The notes beneath the pieces are model-generated. The model was not told the DNA's origin and searched no databases. It saw only the letters and a list, made by a program, of their open reading frames with translations. From assembly GCF_009746715.1 (NCBI RefSeq), contig NZ_VRKW01000001.1:124001-188000 (forward strand): DNA of 64,000 nucleotides. The letters are read 5' to 3'. Within the stretch, counting starts at the first letter, position 1. Every line of letters starts with the position of its first letter. Position numbers and translations under genes: made by a program. Positions 26,420 through 34,017 of this stretch are shown here, in pieces. The DNA is from Ketobacter sp. MCCC 1A13808 (GTDB lineage Bacteria; Pseudomonadota; Gammaproteobacteria; Pseudomonadales; Ketobacteraceae).

Positions 26420-27247
26420 TCAGGGCGAGTTTAAGCGCCAATCGTAATGGTATGTCACAGATGACTCATGACTGTCCAGTCTGGCTCTAAGTCCTGAATT
26501 TGCATAGCGCCTGAGATGATTTTTTAACGCGCTCAGGGAGCCGCCAAAATCAGTTTGGTACCAATCGTAAATGGAAGATAGCACCAAACTGTCGCCCTCA
26601 AAGCGGACCCCCCTGGGGTGATTTATATAGTGCCGACTGCCCTGCTCCAGCAATTGCTCCATATTATCTGCCGTGTAAGCCTGCGGAGCCAGATTGGGGC
26701 AGCCTAAACTGGCACAATTAACCGCATAATGAATGCGCGGATCTTTCCAGATTGGCCGCAGTATGCGGTGCTCTATATCATTGAGGCTGATCCGATCGCC
26801 ATCCACCTCAATCAGCTTTTCATCCCAGGGGCCAAAAGAAAACCAGCCGAAACGGATCTTACGTATACTCTCCACCGGGTAATGGTCCAACACCAATTTT
26901 ACTGTCAGAGCATTATATAAGTTTATCCAATAGGCCTTTTGCACCGCTCGACTATAGGTGGCCGGCGTCCGTGTCACCAGATATTCAATGTATTCCTGTA
27001 GCTGTTGTTGATCCTGTTTACGGACCGACTGATAGTCAAAAAGCGTGACCAACGGATTTCCTGACTGCTTGAGATAACGATCCAGTAACACTTGCCAGCG
27101 GGAATGATCGATCGTCGCCGATGATTGCGGGTCGCTGCTTTGCCATTTTTTCCACAGCTTGGCGTCGGGTGCCGCCAGGCATCCGTTCGCAATACACCAT
27201 ATGAACAGTACCACTACGCCATACCGGACGGTGTGAATTCGAGTCAT
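26420..27247 (-). CDS. DUF547 exported protein
   Basis: From the ATG at 27247 (AGGA nine bases upstream) it has 275 residues with a signal peptide (VVVLFIWCIANGCLAAP). The mature part carries the DUF547 pattern: YSRAVQKAYWINLYNALTVKLVLDHYPVESIRKI, SLNDIEHRILRP, DPRIHYAVNCASLGCPNLAPQAY. The Cys pair and His suggest a cysteine-hydrolase-like fold, but the reaction is unknown. The frame is open further upstream to 27391, but that part overlaps the divergent promoter region. It is divergent from the lipase-like gene at 27445. Confidence 0.85.
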   Translation of the reverse strand: MTRIHTVRYGVVVLFIWCIANGCLAAPDAKLWKKWQSSDPQSSATIDHSRWQVLLDRYLKQSGNPLVTLFDYQSVRKQDQQQLQEYIEYLVTRTPATYSRAVQKAYWINLYNALTVKLVLDHYPVESIRKIRFGWFSFGPWDEKLIEVDGDRISLNDIEHRILRPIWKDPRIHYAVNCASLGCPNLAPQAYTADNMEQLLEQGSRHYINHPRGVRFEGDSLVLSSIYDWYQTDFGGSLSALKNHLRRYANSGLRARLDSHESSVTYHYDWRLNSP

Positions 27248-27444
27248 TCCTTGGTTCCTATCGTCTATTATAAATATTAACCCCGAGGCGCACTTGTTAT
27301 AACCAGTAGGACGATCCGGTAGTCCCCTGCATGAGCAGCCTGTAGCGGACCTCCCTTTCCGGCGCGCATCAGTATACAATGGCACCTGCACGGGCTAACG
27401 ACCAAGCCTTTACCCGCACTCCAGTACTTGACCCGGAGATATTC

Positions 27445-28419
27445 ATGATTGCCGAGAAGCACCTTCTCACCGCCACAGACAGTCATAAAATATTTGTTCG
27501 CAAATGGAGCAATCCAGACCAGCCCCCAGTTGCAGCGATCCATATCAATCACGGTATGGCAGAACACAGCCAACGTTATCAGCCCATCGCAGAGATTCTG
27601 CTGGAGGCCGGCTTTGTTGTCTATGCCCATGATCACCGGGGTCACGGGCATTCTATCCCGCCAGGGGGGCTAGTTGGACATTATGCTGACCGCAATGGCT
27701 GGGATCTGGTGGTATCGGATGTCCACACGGTGAATCAATTCATCCGCCAAGAAAATCCCGAAATTCCGACCATCTTGCTCGGGCACAGCATGGGATCCTT
27801 CATTGCTCAAGCCTATTGCCTGAAACACGGTGACACAGTGGATGCCGTGATATTATCCGGTTCCGCTTACTCAACTCCCCGCTCGTTACAGCCACCCAAG
27901 TTACTCATCAAATTGGAGAAATTACGCGGAGGCGATAAAGGCCGCAGCGAGCTGATTGACCGGCAAGCATTTTCCAAATTTAACCGGCAATTCGGCAAAC
28001 CCCGAACCGACGCAGATTGGCTGACACGGGACGTTGAAGAAGTGGATAGATATATGCTGGACCCCCTGTGCGGCTTTCTGTGTACCAATAAAATGTGGGA
28101 AGATTTTGTGGGCGGTCTGGAAACCATAAGCCGTTCCAGCAGCCTGCGTCGAATCCCTAATCACTTGCCCTTCTACCTTACATCCGGTGAGCGCGACCCC
28201 ATCAGCTTCCGCACGACTCAGCATGGAGTAGCGAAACTAGCAAACCACCTTAAAAGTGGCGGCCAGACCGATGTGACATTTAAGCTTTACAAGGACGGCC
28301 GCCATGAAATTCTGAATGAAATAAACCGGCGGGAAGTAGTGCAAGACATCATATACTGGATAAATTCAAGGTTAAGGGAATCCATTCATTCAAAAAAGCC
28401 TGAAGCAGCATTGGCATAG
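27445..28419 (+). CDS. alpha/beta hydrolase, monoacylglycerol lipase/lysophospholipase type
   Basis: 324 residues from the ATG at 27445, with CGGAGA upstream. The Hydrolase_4 pattern is clear: AAIHINHGMAEHSQRYQPIAEILLEAGF, VYAHDHRGHGHS, and the nucleophile elbow LLGHSMGSFIAQ with Ser115. The acid lies in SGERDPIS and the His in KDGRHEILNE. It probably hydrolyses monoglycerides or lysophospholipids in the cytoplasm, as there is no signal peptide. It lies 94 bp upstream of a MaoC hydratase gene and the two may be co-expressed in lipid use. Exact substrate unknown. Confidence 0.9.
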   Translation: MIAEKHLLTATDSHKIFVRKWSNPDQPPVAAIHINHGMAEHSQRYQPIAEILLEAGFVVYAHDHRGHGHSIPPGGLVGHYADRNGWDLVVSDVHTVNQFIRQENPEIPTILLGHSMGSFIAQAYCLKHGDTVDAVILSGSAYSTPRSLQPPKLLIKLEKLRGGDKGRSELIDRQAFSKFNRQFGKPRTDADWLTRDVEEVDRYMLDPLCGFLCTNKMWEDFVGGLETISRSSSLRRIPNHLPFYLTSGERDPISFRTTQHGVAKLANHLKSGGQTDVTFKLYKDGRHEILNEINRREVVQDIIYWINSRLRESIHSKKPEAALA

Positions 28420-28513
28420 GCCACGCTCTCTTAAACTCAGTTACATTTAAACGCTATCTACCGAATCCTTAGCTCGATAAACTTTTTGATCGCTGGATAA
28501 GGGAGAGCATGCC

Positions 28514-28990
28514 ATGCCTATTTTAGAAAACATTCCATTCGATCAGCTCGAAATCGGAATGACTGCCGAATATACAAAACAAATACTCGAAGAAGACATC
28601 AAACTATTTGCCATTCTCTCGGGTGATACCAATCCTCTGCACCTTGATCCTGAATACGCAAAAACCACGCAATTTGGTGGCTGCATTGCCCATGGCGCTA
28701 TATGTGCCGTCATCATTAGTGCCGCCGTTGCCACCACCATTCCCGGCCCCGGCAGCATCTATTTCGGCCAGGAAATGCGTTTTAAAAAACCGGTTCGGCC
28801 TGGGGATACGTTGACAGCTCACCTCACCTTGACTGAGAAAAAGCGTCGCGGAAACTTTGTGTTGATTGCCAATGAAATTAAAAATCAGCACGGTGAAACG
28901 GTATTCGTAGGCGTATCCACTGTGGTGGCCCCCACTGAGAAACTCGTCATTGAACAAGCCGTACTGCCTGAAATAGAAATCAAAGAATAA
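28514..28990 (+). CDS. MaoC family (R)-specific enoyl-CoA hydratase, PhaJ-like
   Basis: 158 residues with a hot-dog fold. The catalytic hydratase-2 motif is FAILSGDTNPLHLDPEYA (Asp38 and His43), followed by GGCIAHGAICAVIISAAV. Enzymes of this kind hydrate trans-2-enoyl-CoA to (R)-3-hydroxyacyl-CoA and can divert beta-oxidation intermediates to polyhydroxyalkanoate. No pha synthase gene is in the window, so that use is inference. The start at 28514 has GGGAGAG upstream. A hairpin at 29014-29048 closes the transcript. Confidence 0.9.
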   Translation: MPILENIPFDQLEIGMTAEYTKQILEEDIKLFAILSGDTNPLHLDPEYAKTTQFGGCIAHGAICAVIISAAVATTIPGPGSIYFGQEMRFKKPVRPGDTLTAHLTLTEKKRRGNFVLIANEIKNQHGETVFVGVSTVVAPTEKLVIEQAVLPEIEIKE

Positions 28991-29013
28991 CGGTTTAGAC
29001 ACTAAAAACGAAA

Positions 29014-29048
29014 AAAAGCAGACCTATGTATCATAGAGCTGCTTCTTT
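29014..29048. terminator. hairpin between convergent genes
   Basis: A-rich run, AAGCAG, an inner stem CTATG-TAT-CATAG, then CTGCTT and CTTT. A T tract on the plus side and the A run on the other let it serve the MaoC gene and the convergent VWA gene. Confidence 0.7.
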
Positions 29049-29094
29049 CGGCTTCGCGTTCTACAGAATTTACCAGCAGGCCAGGCTGTATTAA

Positions 29095-30270
29095 TCACTT
29101 AGCCAGATAACGCATACTTTCTTCCAGCCCTTTCAATGTCAACGGATACATCCTGTCTTCCATAAGGCGTTTTGTCCAGGTAACCGACGTGGTGTATTCC
29201 CAGGTATTTTCCGGCTCCGGATTCAACCAAATCACTTTTTCAAAGTAATCCGTCAAGCGGGTTAGCCATTTTTCCCCGGCTTCCTCATTCCAGTGCTCCA
29301 CACTGCCCCCAACAGAACTGATTTCGTAGGGAGACATGGTTGCATCCCCGACAAAAATCACCCGGTAATCGCTGCTGTATTTATGCAGAATATCCCAGGT
29401 CGATGTGCGGTCGGTCCAGCGCCTTGCGTTATCTTTCCAAACCCCTTCATATATAAAGTTATGGAAATAAAAATACTCCATGTGTTTGAACTCAGTGCGA
29501 GCAGCGGAGAACAACTCCTCACAGGAGCGAACATAGGGGTCCATTGATCCGCCCACATCGAAAAAGAGTAAAACCTTCACTCCGTTTCGGCGCTCGGGCA
29601 CCATTTTAATATCAAGAAATCCGGCGTTACGGGCTGTACTGTCGATGGTATCGTCAATATCCAGCTGATCAGGCATCCCACTACGGGTAAACTTACGTAA
29701 GCGACGTAAAGCCATCTTAATGTTACGCACGCCCAAATCAACCGAATCGTCCAGATTACGATACTGGCGTTTTTCCCAGACTTTTATCGCTTTGCCAGTC
29801 CGTCCCGGTCCCGCCATGCGGAATCCAGCCGGATTCTGACCATACGCGCCAAACGGGGATGTTCCGCCGGTGCCAATCATTTTATTACCGCCCTGATGAC
29901 GCTTTTTCTGCTCTTCCAGGCGCTTCTTGAACTCCTCCATGAGCTTATCAAGATCGCCTAACTCCTTGAGCTTTTCGTACTCTTCTTTGCTCAGGTTTTT
30001 TTCAATTTCTTTGCGCAGCCAATCGTCCGGTATCAAGTTTTCAAACAATTCATCCAGCACTTCCAGCCCTTCAAAATACTTTTTGAAAGCCTGGTCGAAT
30101 TTATCAAAGTGCTTTTCGTCCTTGACCAATACCGTTCGGGACAGGTAATAAAACTGATCCATGTCTGCATAAATGACACCTTGTTCCAGCGCCGACAACA
30201 AGTCCAGGTATTCCCGAATACTGACCGGGACTTTGCCTTCATGCAGTTCAAAGAAAAAATCGATTAACAT
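29095..30270 (-). CDS. VWA domain protein of the CoxE-like family, MoxR partner
   Basis: 391 residues. An N-terminal helical half (MLIDFFFELHEGKVPVSIREYLDLLSALEQG) with a charged coiled coil (KLKELGDLDKLMEEFKKRLEEQKKRHQGG) is followed by a C-terminal VWA-type domain (VLLFFDVGGSMDPYVRSCEELFSAAR, VIFVGDATMSPYEI). The metal site reads DxGGS rather than DxSxS, a substitution also usual in this family. It starts two bases after the MoxR gene, the standard MoxR-VWA pairing in which the ATPase and VWA protein act as a chaperone or metal-insertion machine for another complex. The client is not evident here. Confidence 0.88.
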   Translation of the reverse strand: MLIDFFFELHEGKVPVSIREYLDLLSALEQGVIYADMDQFYYLSRTVLVKDEKHFDKFDQAFKKYFEGLEVLDELFENLIPDDWLRKEIEKNLSKEEYEKLKELGDLDKLMEEFKKRLEEQKKRHQGGNKMIGTGGTSPFGAYGQNPAGFRMAGPGRTGKAIKVWEKRQYRNLDDSVDLGVRNIKMALRRLRKFTRSGMPDQLDIDDTIDSTARNAGFLDIKMVPERRNGVKVLLFFDVGGSMDPYVRSCEELFSAARTEFKHMEYFYFHNFIYEGVWKDNARRWTDRTSTWDILHKYSSDYRVIFVGDATMSPYEISSVGGSVEHWNEEAGEKWLTRLTDYFEKVIWLNPEPENTWEYTTSVTWTKRLMEDRMYPLTLKGLEESMRYLAK

Positions 30271-30272
30271 GC

Positions 30273-31115
30273 TTAGCTCTCACGACGGTGCATGAATGCC
30301 AAACGCTCCAGCAAATGAACATCCTGCTCGTTTTTGACCAAGGCGCCATAAAGTGGCGGTATCGCACTTTTGGTGTCACGGTTACGCAATATGTCTTCGG
30401 GGATATCGTCGGCCAACAATAATTTCAGCCAATCGATCAATTCTGACGTGGATGGTTTCTTTTTCAGGCCCGGCACCTTGCGCACGTCAAAAAACACCTC
30501 CATCGCTTCTTTTAGCAACGTTTTTTTAATGCCGGGAAAATGCACTTCCACGATCTGTTCCATGGTCGGCTTATCGGGGAAATCAATATAATGGAAAAAA
30601 CAGCGACGCAAGAAAGCATCCGGCAGTTCTTTTTCGTTGTTACTGGTGATGATGACGATAGGCCGTATAGTGGCTTTTATGGTTTCTTGCGTTTCATACA
30701 CATAGAATTCCATCTTATCCAGTTCTTGCAGCAAATCATTGGGGAACTCGATATCTGCCTTGTCCACCTCATCGATTAGCAATACAACCTGTTCACCGGA
30801 TTCAAAGGCTTCCCACAATTTACCTTTTTTAATGTAATTTTTGATGTCATGGACTTTATCATTGCCCAACTGAGAATCGCGTAACCGGGATACTGCATCG
30901 TATTCGTATAAACCCTGGTGTGCTTTGGTGGTGGATTTAATGTGCCACTGCAGCAGCCGCATGCCCAACCCTTCCGCGACTTGTTCTGCCAGCATGGTTT
31001 TACCGGTGCCGGGTTCACCTTTAATCAATAATGGGCGCTGTAACTGGATCGCTGCATTCACCGCTAGTTTAAGATCGTCGGTGGCAACGTACTGATCGGT
31101 ACCTTGAAATTGCAT
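30273..31115 (-). CDS. MoxR family AAA+ ATPase
   Basis: From the ATG at 31115 it has 280 residues, with AAGGCGA six bases upstream. Walker A GEPGTGKT is at about 33-40, Walker B is VVLLIDEVDKADIEF, sensor 1 lies in IVIITSNNEKELPDAFLRRC. This is a MoxR AAA+ protein that acts with the downstream VWA protein. A longer frame up to 31193 would add 26 residues but has no ribosome binding site and would break the usual MoxR N-terminus (FQGTDQYVATDDLKLAVNAAI). Confidence 0.93.
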   Translation of the reverse strand: MQFQGTDQYVATDDLKLAVNAAIQLQRPLLIKGEPGTGKTMLAEQVAEGLGMRLLQWHIKSTTKAHQGLYEYDAVSRLRDSQLGNDKVHDIKNYIKKGKLWEAFESGEQVVLLIDEVDKADIEFPNDLLQELDKMEFYVYETQETIKATIRPIVIITSNNEKELPDAFLRRCFFHYIDFPDKPTMEQIVEVHFPGIKKTLLKEAMEVFFDVRKVPGLKKKPSTSELIDWLKLLLADDIPEDILRNRDTKSAIPPLYGALVKNEQDVHLLERLAFMHRRES

Positions 31116-31315
31116 AGTCTTCGCCTTGAACCATTTTAATTTGGCGACATTATAAACCAAATCCACTTCTCTTGTAGACGTCATGAAGGCCATTAATGTG
31201 CCCCGGAGTCTTACCCCGGAAGTCTGATTCCCACTCTATCCACAGAGGAAGGGGTTGAAAATGGCCATACCGGACACATAGGCGGCACAATCGATCAACC
31301 CTGGCTGACTATATT

Positions 31316-31345
31316 TTCAATATATTGAATTCTGATCAGAATTCA
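31316..31345. repeat. overlapping perfect palindromes at a gene end
   Basis: A 20-bp perfect palindrome without spacer, TGAATTCTGATCAGAATTCA (31326-31345), covers the last codons and stop of the gene at 31336-32346. A 14-bp palindrome, TTCAATATATTGAA (31316-31329), overlaps its left arm. No T tract of terminator type follows, so function is unknown. Confidence 0.8.
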
Positions 31346-32346
31346 GGAGTGCCTAACTGAACCACCCCTCCGATGACCGAAACCTCTTCCGGATTTTTCG
31401 GCTTGGCGGCATAGGGACTAACCTCTTCCTGAACGAGTACAGCAGCAGATGCTGCGACCGGCTCTGGCTGTTCTACCGTGGCAACGTGTTGCTGCAACCC
31501 CGCTTGTTGCACCTGATGGCGGATTGCGGATACCTGCGAGAGCAGATTCTGCCGACAAGCCGACGCGTTATACTGGGCATCCGTCACCTGCTGTTCATAG
31601 GCCACGCCACTGGCAACGGCAGACCTTACTAATTCGGCTGCCTGACGATCAGCGAGCTGCAGCTGTTCACTCACCTGCTCCAGAACCCGTTTGGTGGCCT
31701 GCAACTTTCCGCTATCCTCCATCGGGCTCTGCAGTAGCTTTTCAGCTACAGAACAGCTGTCCATAACGCGCTTGAAGCCCGCTAGCGTGCGCTCCGTTTC
31801 CAGAGCCACACGGCTTCGTTTTACTTTCGCTAACGAAATTTTCTCCACCAGCTGGTCGCAACGCCGAAACTGCACACCGAGCGAACCTACCCGCAAAACC
31901 GTGGGGGTTACTGCAAGTGCCTGCTGGCTCATGGTTTCATACTCATTGAATTTTGTCTGGGCCTGGGTCAGCGCGCCTTGGTCCAAGGCCATGCGGACCT
32001 CCCCGCAGCGATCCAGACTCGCTTGGGCCAACGTCATAGCTTCCAGTCTGGCAATATTATCCTCTACCAGACTGCAGCGCCGGGCTTCCCGCTGGATGTA
32101 ACTATTGTCCTGAACCACCTGCGCCGCGATCGTCTTGGCGCGCTCCAGATGCGATAAATATTGTGCAAAATGCTCGCGCGCAGCAGACGCGTCCGTTCTA
32201 CTCACTTTCGATGCCTGATTGCAATACTCCAGGCCCGCTCTGAACACCTGATCAGCTACCACATCCGCGGCGTCATTCTGTCCAGCAGTGACGGTGGTTG
32301 CCGCACACAGACCACTGCAAAAAGCGGCCAACATCCAATATTTCAT
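31336..32346 (-). CDS. exported coiled-coil protein of unknown function
   Basis: 336 residues with a signal peptide cut after VTA (about residue 21). The mature part is almost all alpha helical, rich in Ala, Gln, Glu and Arg, with regularly spaced Cys (YCNQAS, RRCSLVE, DRCGEVR, RRCDQLV, DSCSVAE, ACRQNLL), which suggests a periplasmic helical bundle with disulfides. Repeats of about 55 residues seem likely, each with a Cys in a similar position. The C-terminus is Pro- and Val-rich. I recognise no family. It is alone on the minus strand, divergent from cysK, and ends at the palindromes at 31316-31345. Confidence 0.65.
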   Translation of the reverse strand: MKYWMLAAFCSGLCAATTVTAGQNDAADVVADQVFRAGLEYCNQASKVSRTDASAAREHFAQYLSHLERAKTIAAQVVQDNSYIQREARRCSLVEDNIARLEAMTLAQASLDRCGEVRMALDQGALTQAQTKFNEYETMSQQALAVTPTVLRVGSLGVQFRRCDQLVEKISLAKVKRSRVALETERTLAGFKRVMDSCSVAEKLLQSPMEDSGKLQATKRVLEQVSEQLQLADRQAAELVRSAVASGVAYEQQVTDAQYNASACRQNLLSQVSAIRHQVQQAGLQQHVATVEQPEPVAASAAVLVQEEVSPYAAKPKNPEEVSVIGGVVQLGTPEF

Positions 32347-32527
32347 AAGTCCCTCACATCCCGACGGTCATTTAACATCTTTATAAAAGGCTAGCAGTGA
32401 ACCTCCTCGGCAGTGGGATGAAAGTTTGAACAGCCCCACAATAAAACGGGCACTAAGTGGCACTTCCGGGCAATAAATTGGTCAATGTGAACACTGCCAC
32501 AATGGCTCTGTGAACTGGGTTGCCGCA

Positions 32528-32555
32528 TTGAAAATGCATAACAAGGGAGTAGAAT
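32528..32555 (+). promoter_or_regulatory. candidate sigma-70 promoter of cysK
   Basis: TTGAAA (32528-32533), a 16-base spacer and TAGAAT (32550-32555), about 55 bases before the cysK ATG. Boxes are good but the spacer is one base short. Confidence 0.5.
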
Positions 32556-32609
32556 CCTTCACTGCACAACCTTTTCGCGTTGGGATTTTTCATTAACTGG
32601 ATATTTACA

Positions 32610-33578
32610 ATGACTAAAATATACGAAGACAATTCTTTCACCATTGGTAATACCCCCTTAGTTCGATTGAAAAATCTAACGCCACATACGGTGTTAGCGA
32701 AAATTGAAAGCCGTAATCCGGCGTTTTCTGTCAAGTGCCGCATCGGCGCTAATATGGTTTGGCAAGCAGAAAGTGACGGCTTGTTAAAACCAGGCATGGA
32801 GTTGGTCGAACCCACCAGCGGAAATACCGGTATCGCTTTGGCCTATGTCTGCGCCGCACGCGGCTATAAATTAACGCTGACCATGCCGCAGACAATGAGT
32901 CTGGAACGGCGCAAGGTACTCAAGGCGCTGGGCGCTAATCTGGTGCTAACAGAAGGTCCGAAAGGCATGAAAGGAGCGATCGCCAAAGCGGCCGAAATTG
33001 TGGAACAAAGCGGCGGTAAAACGATTATGCTGCAACAATTCGAAAATCCGGCAAATCCCGGTATCCATGAAAAAACCACCGGCCCCGAAATCTGGGAAGA
33101 CACGGACGGCGCAGTGGATATTTTCGTAGCCGGTGTCGGCACCGGAGGCACACTCACCGGCGTTAGCCGATATATAAAACACACCAAACAGAAACCCATT
33201 CAATCCATCGCAGTAGAGCCAGTGGATTCTCCGGTAATAAGCCAGACATTGGCGGGGGAAGAATTGAATTTCGGGCCTCATAAAATACAAGGTATCGGTG
33301 CCGGGTTTGTGCCCGAGAATCTGGACCTGAAAATGGTAGACGGGGTTGAACAGGTGAGCAATGACGATGCCATCAAATACGCCCGCCTGCTGATGGAAAA
33401 GGAAGGCATACTTGCGGGTATTTCCTGCGGTGCTGCCGTTTGTGCCGCCATCCGGAGAGCAGACAGACCCGAAAATAAAGGCAAAACCACTGTGGTCATT
33501 CTGCCGGATTCCGGCGAACGCTACTTAACGTCGGTGTTATTCGAAGGTGTATTCAGCGACAACGAGAGCGTGCAATAG
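32610..33578 (+). CDS. cysK: cysteine synthase A (O-acetylserine sulfhydrylase)
   Basis: PLP enzyme that forms L-cysteine from O-acetyl-L-serine and sulfide in the cytoplasm. Starting at the ATG at 32610 gives 322 residues. It follows E. coli CysK closely: [20 protein letters not shown], the PLP lysine at about residue 42 in [12 protein letters not shown], the substrate loop [26 protein letters not shown] and [15 protein letters not shown]. The upstream extension to 32580 would use a TTG and is unlikely. It is a single gene, divergent from the coiled-coil protein gene. Confidence 0.95.
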   Translation: MTKIYEDNSFTIGNTPLVRLKNLTPHTVLAKIESRNPAFSVKCRIGANMVWQAESDGLLKPGMELVEPTSGNTGIALAYVCAARGYKLTLTMPQTMSLERRKVLKALGANLVLTEGPKGMKGAIAKAAEIVEQSGGKTIMLQQFENPANPGIHEKTTGPEIWEDTDGAVDIFVAGVGTGGTLTGVSRYIKHTKQKPIQSIAVEPVDSPVISQTLAGEELNFGPHKIQGIGAGFVPENLDLKMVDGVEQVSNDDAIKYARLLMEKEGILAGISCGAAVCAAIRRADRPENKGKTTVVILPDSGERYLTSVLFEGVFSDNESVQ

Positions 33579-33637
33579 TAAACGCGCGATGCCCCCTCTG
33601 GCGAAAATGATCGGAGGGGATTGGGATTGACCCTGAG

Positions 33638-34009
33638 CTACGGCTCTTTACGCTCTCGTTCCGCACGCTGATCCACCATTCTAGACCAGGATTCAAAGTC
33701 GGTATTTTCGGCATCGAAAATTTCAAAGCCCGCAAAGTACCATCCATCATCACCGGTAGGACTGATCCATTTTACTTCCGTGGTGAGAAAAAACCGCCCC
33801 TGTTCCCCGGATATTTCAACCAGAATTTCTGAGATAAGGCCTTGTTCAACAGGCTCACTCATATAAATTTTTAAACCCCGCTGAGAAAGATCAACCGTCT
33901 CACAGGCGATAACCTTCTGAATGTACCCACCTTCAGCGTCATCTATGGTTACTTCCAGATAAGCATCTTCTTTGCGGCTTTGTCGTTTATGACTGCGTTG
34001 ATCTGCCAT
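33638..34009 (-). CDS. PilZ domain protein
   Basis: 123 residues. The N-terminal RQSRKEDAYLEV supplies the arginine part, and ETVDLSQRGLKIYMSE the DxSxxG part of a cyclic di-GMP-binding PilZ domain; VKWISPTGDDGWYFAGFEIFDAE is the usual C-terminal strand pair. The start lies eight bases after the stop of the DUF1631 gene, so both form one operon. Since DUF1631 C-terminal modules are themselves PilZ-like, a shared c-di-GMP role is possible but not shown. Confidence 0.88.
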   Translation of the reverse strand: MADQRSHKRQSRKEDAYLEVTIDDAEGGYIQKVIACETVDLSQRGLKIYMSEPVEQGLISEILVEISGEQGRFFLTTEVKWISPTGDDGWYFAGFEIFDAENTDFESWSRMVDQRAERERKEP

Positions 34010-34017
34010 ATTTTATC

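Noticed and set aside
26241-26490. Short plus-strand frames between fadD and the DUF547 gene
   Set aside because: Two overlapping frames with no start signal in a 220-base intergenic gap that partly covers the DUF547 end.
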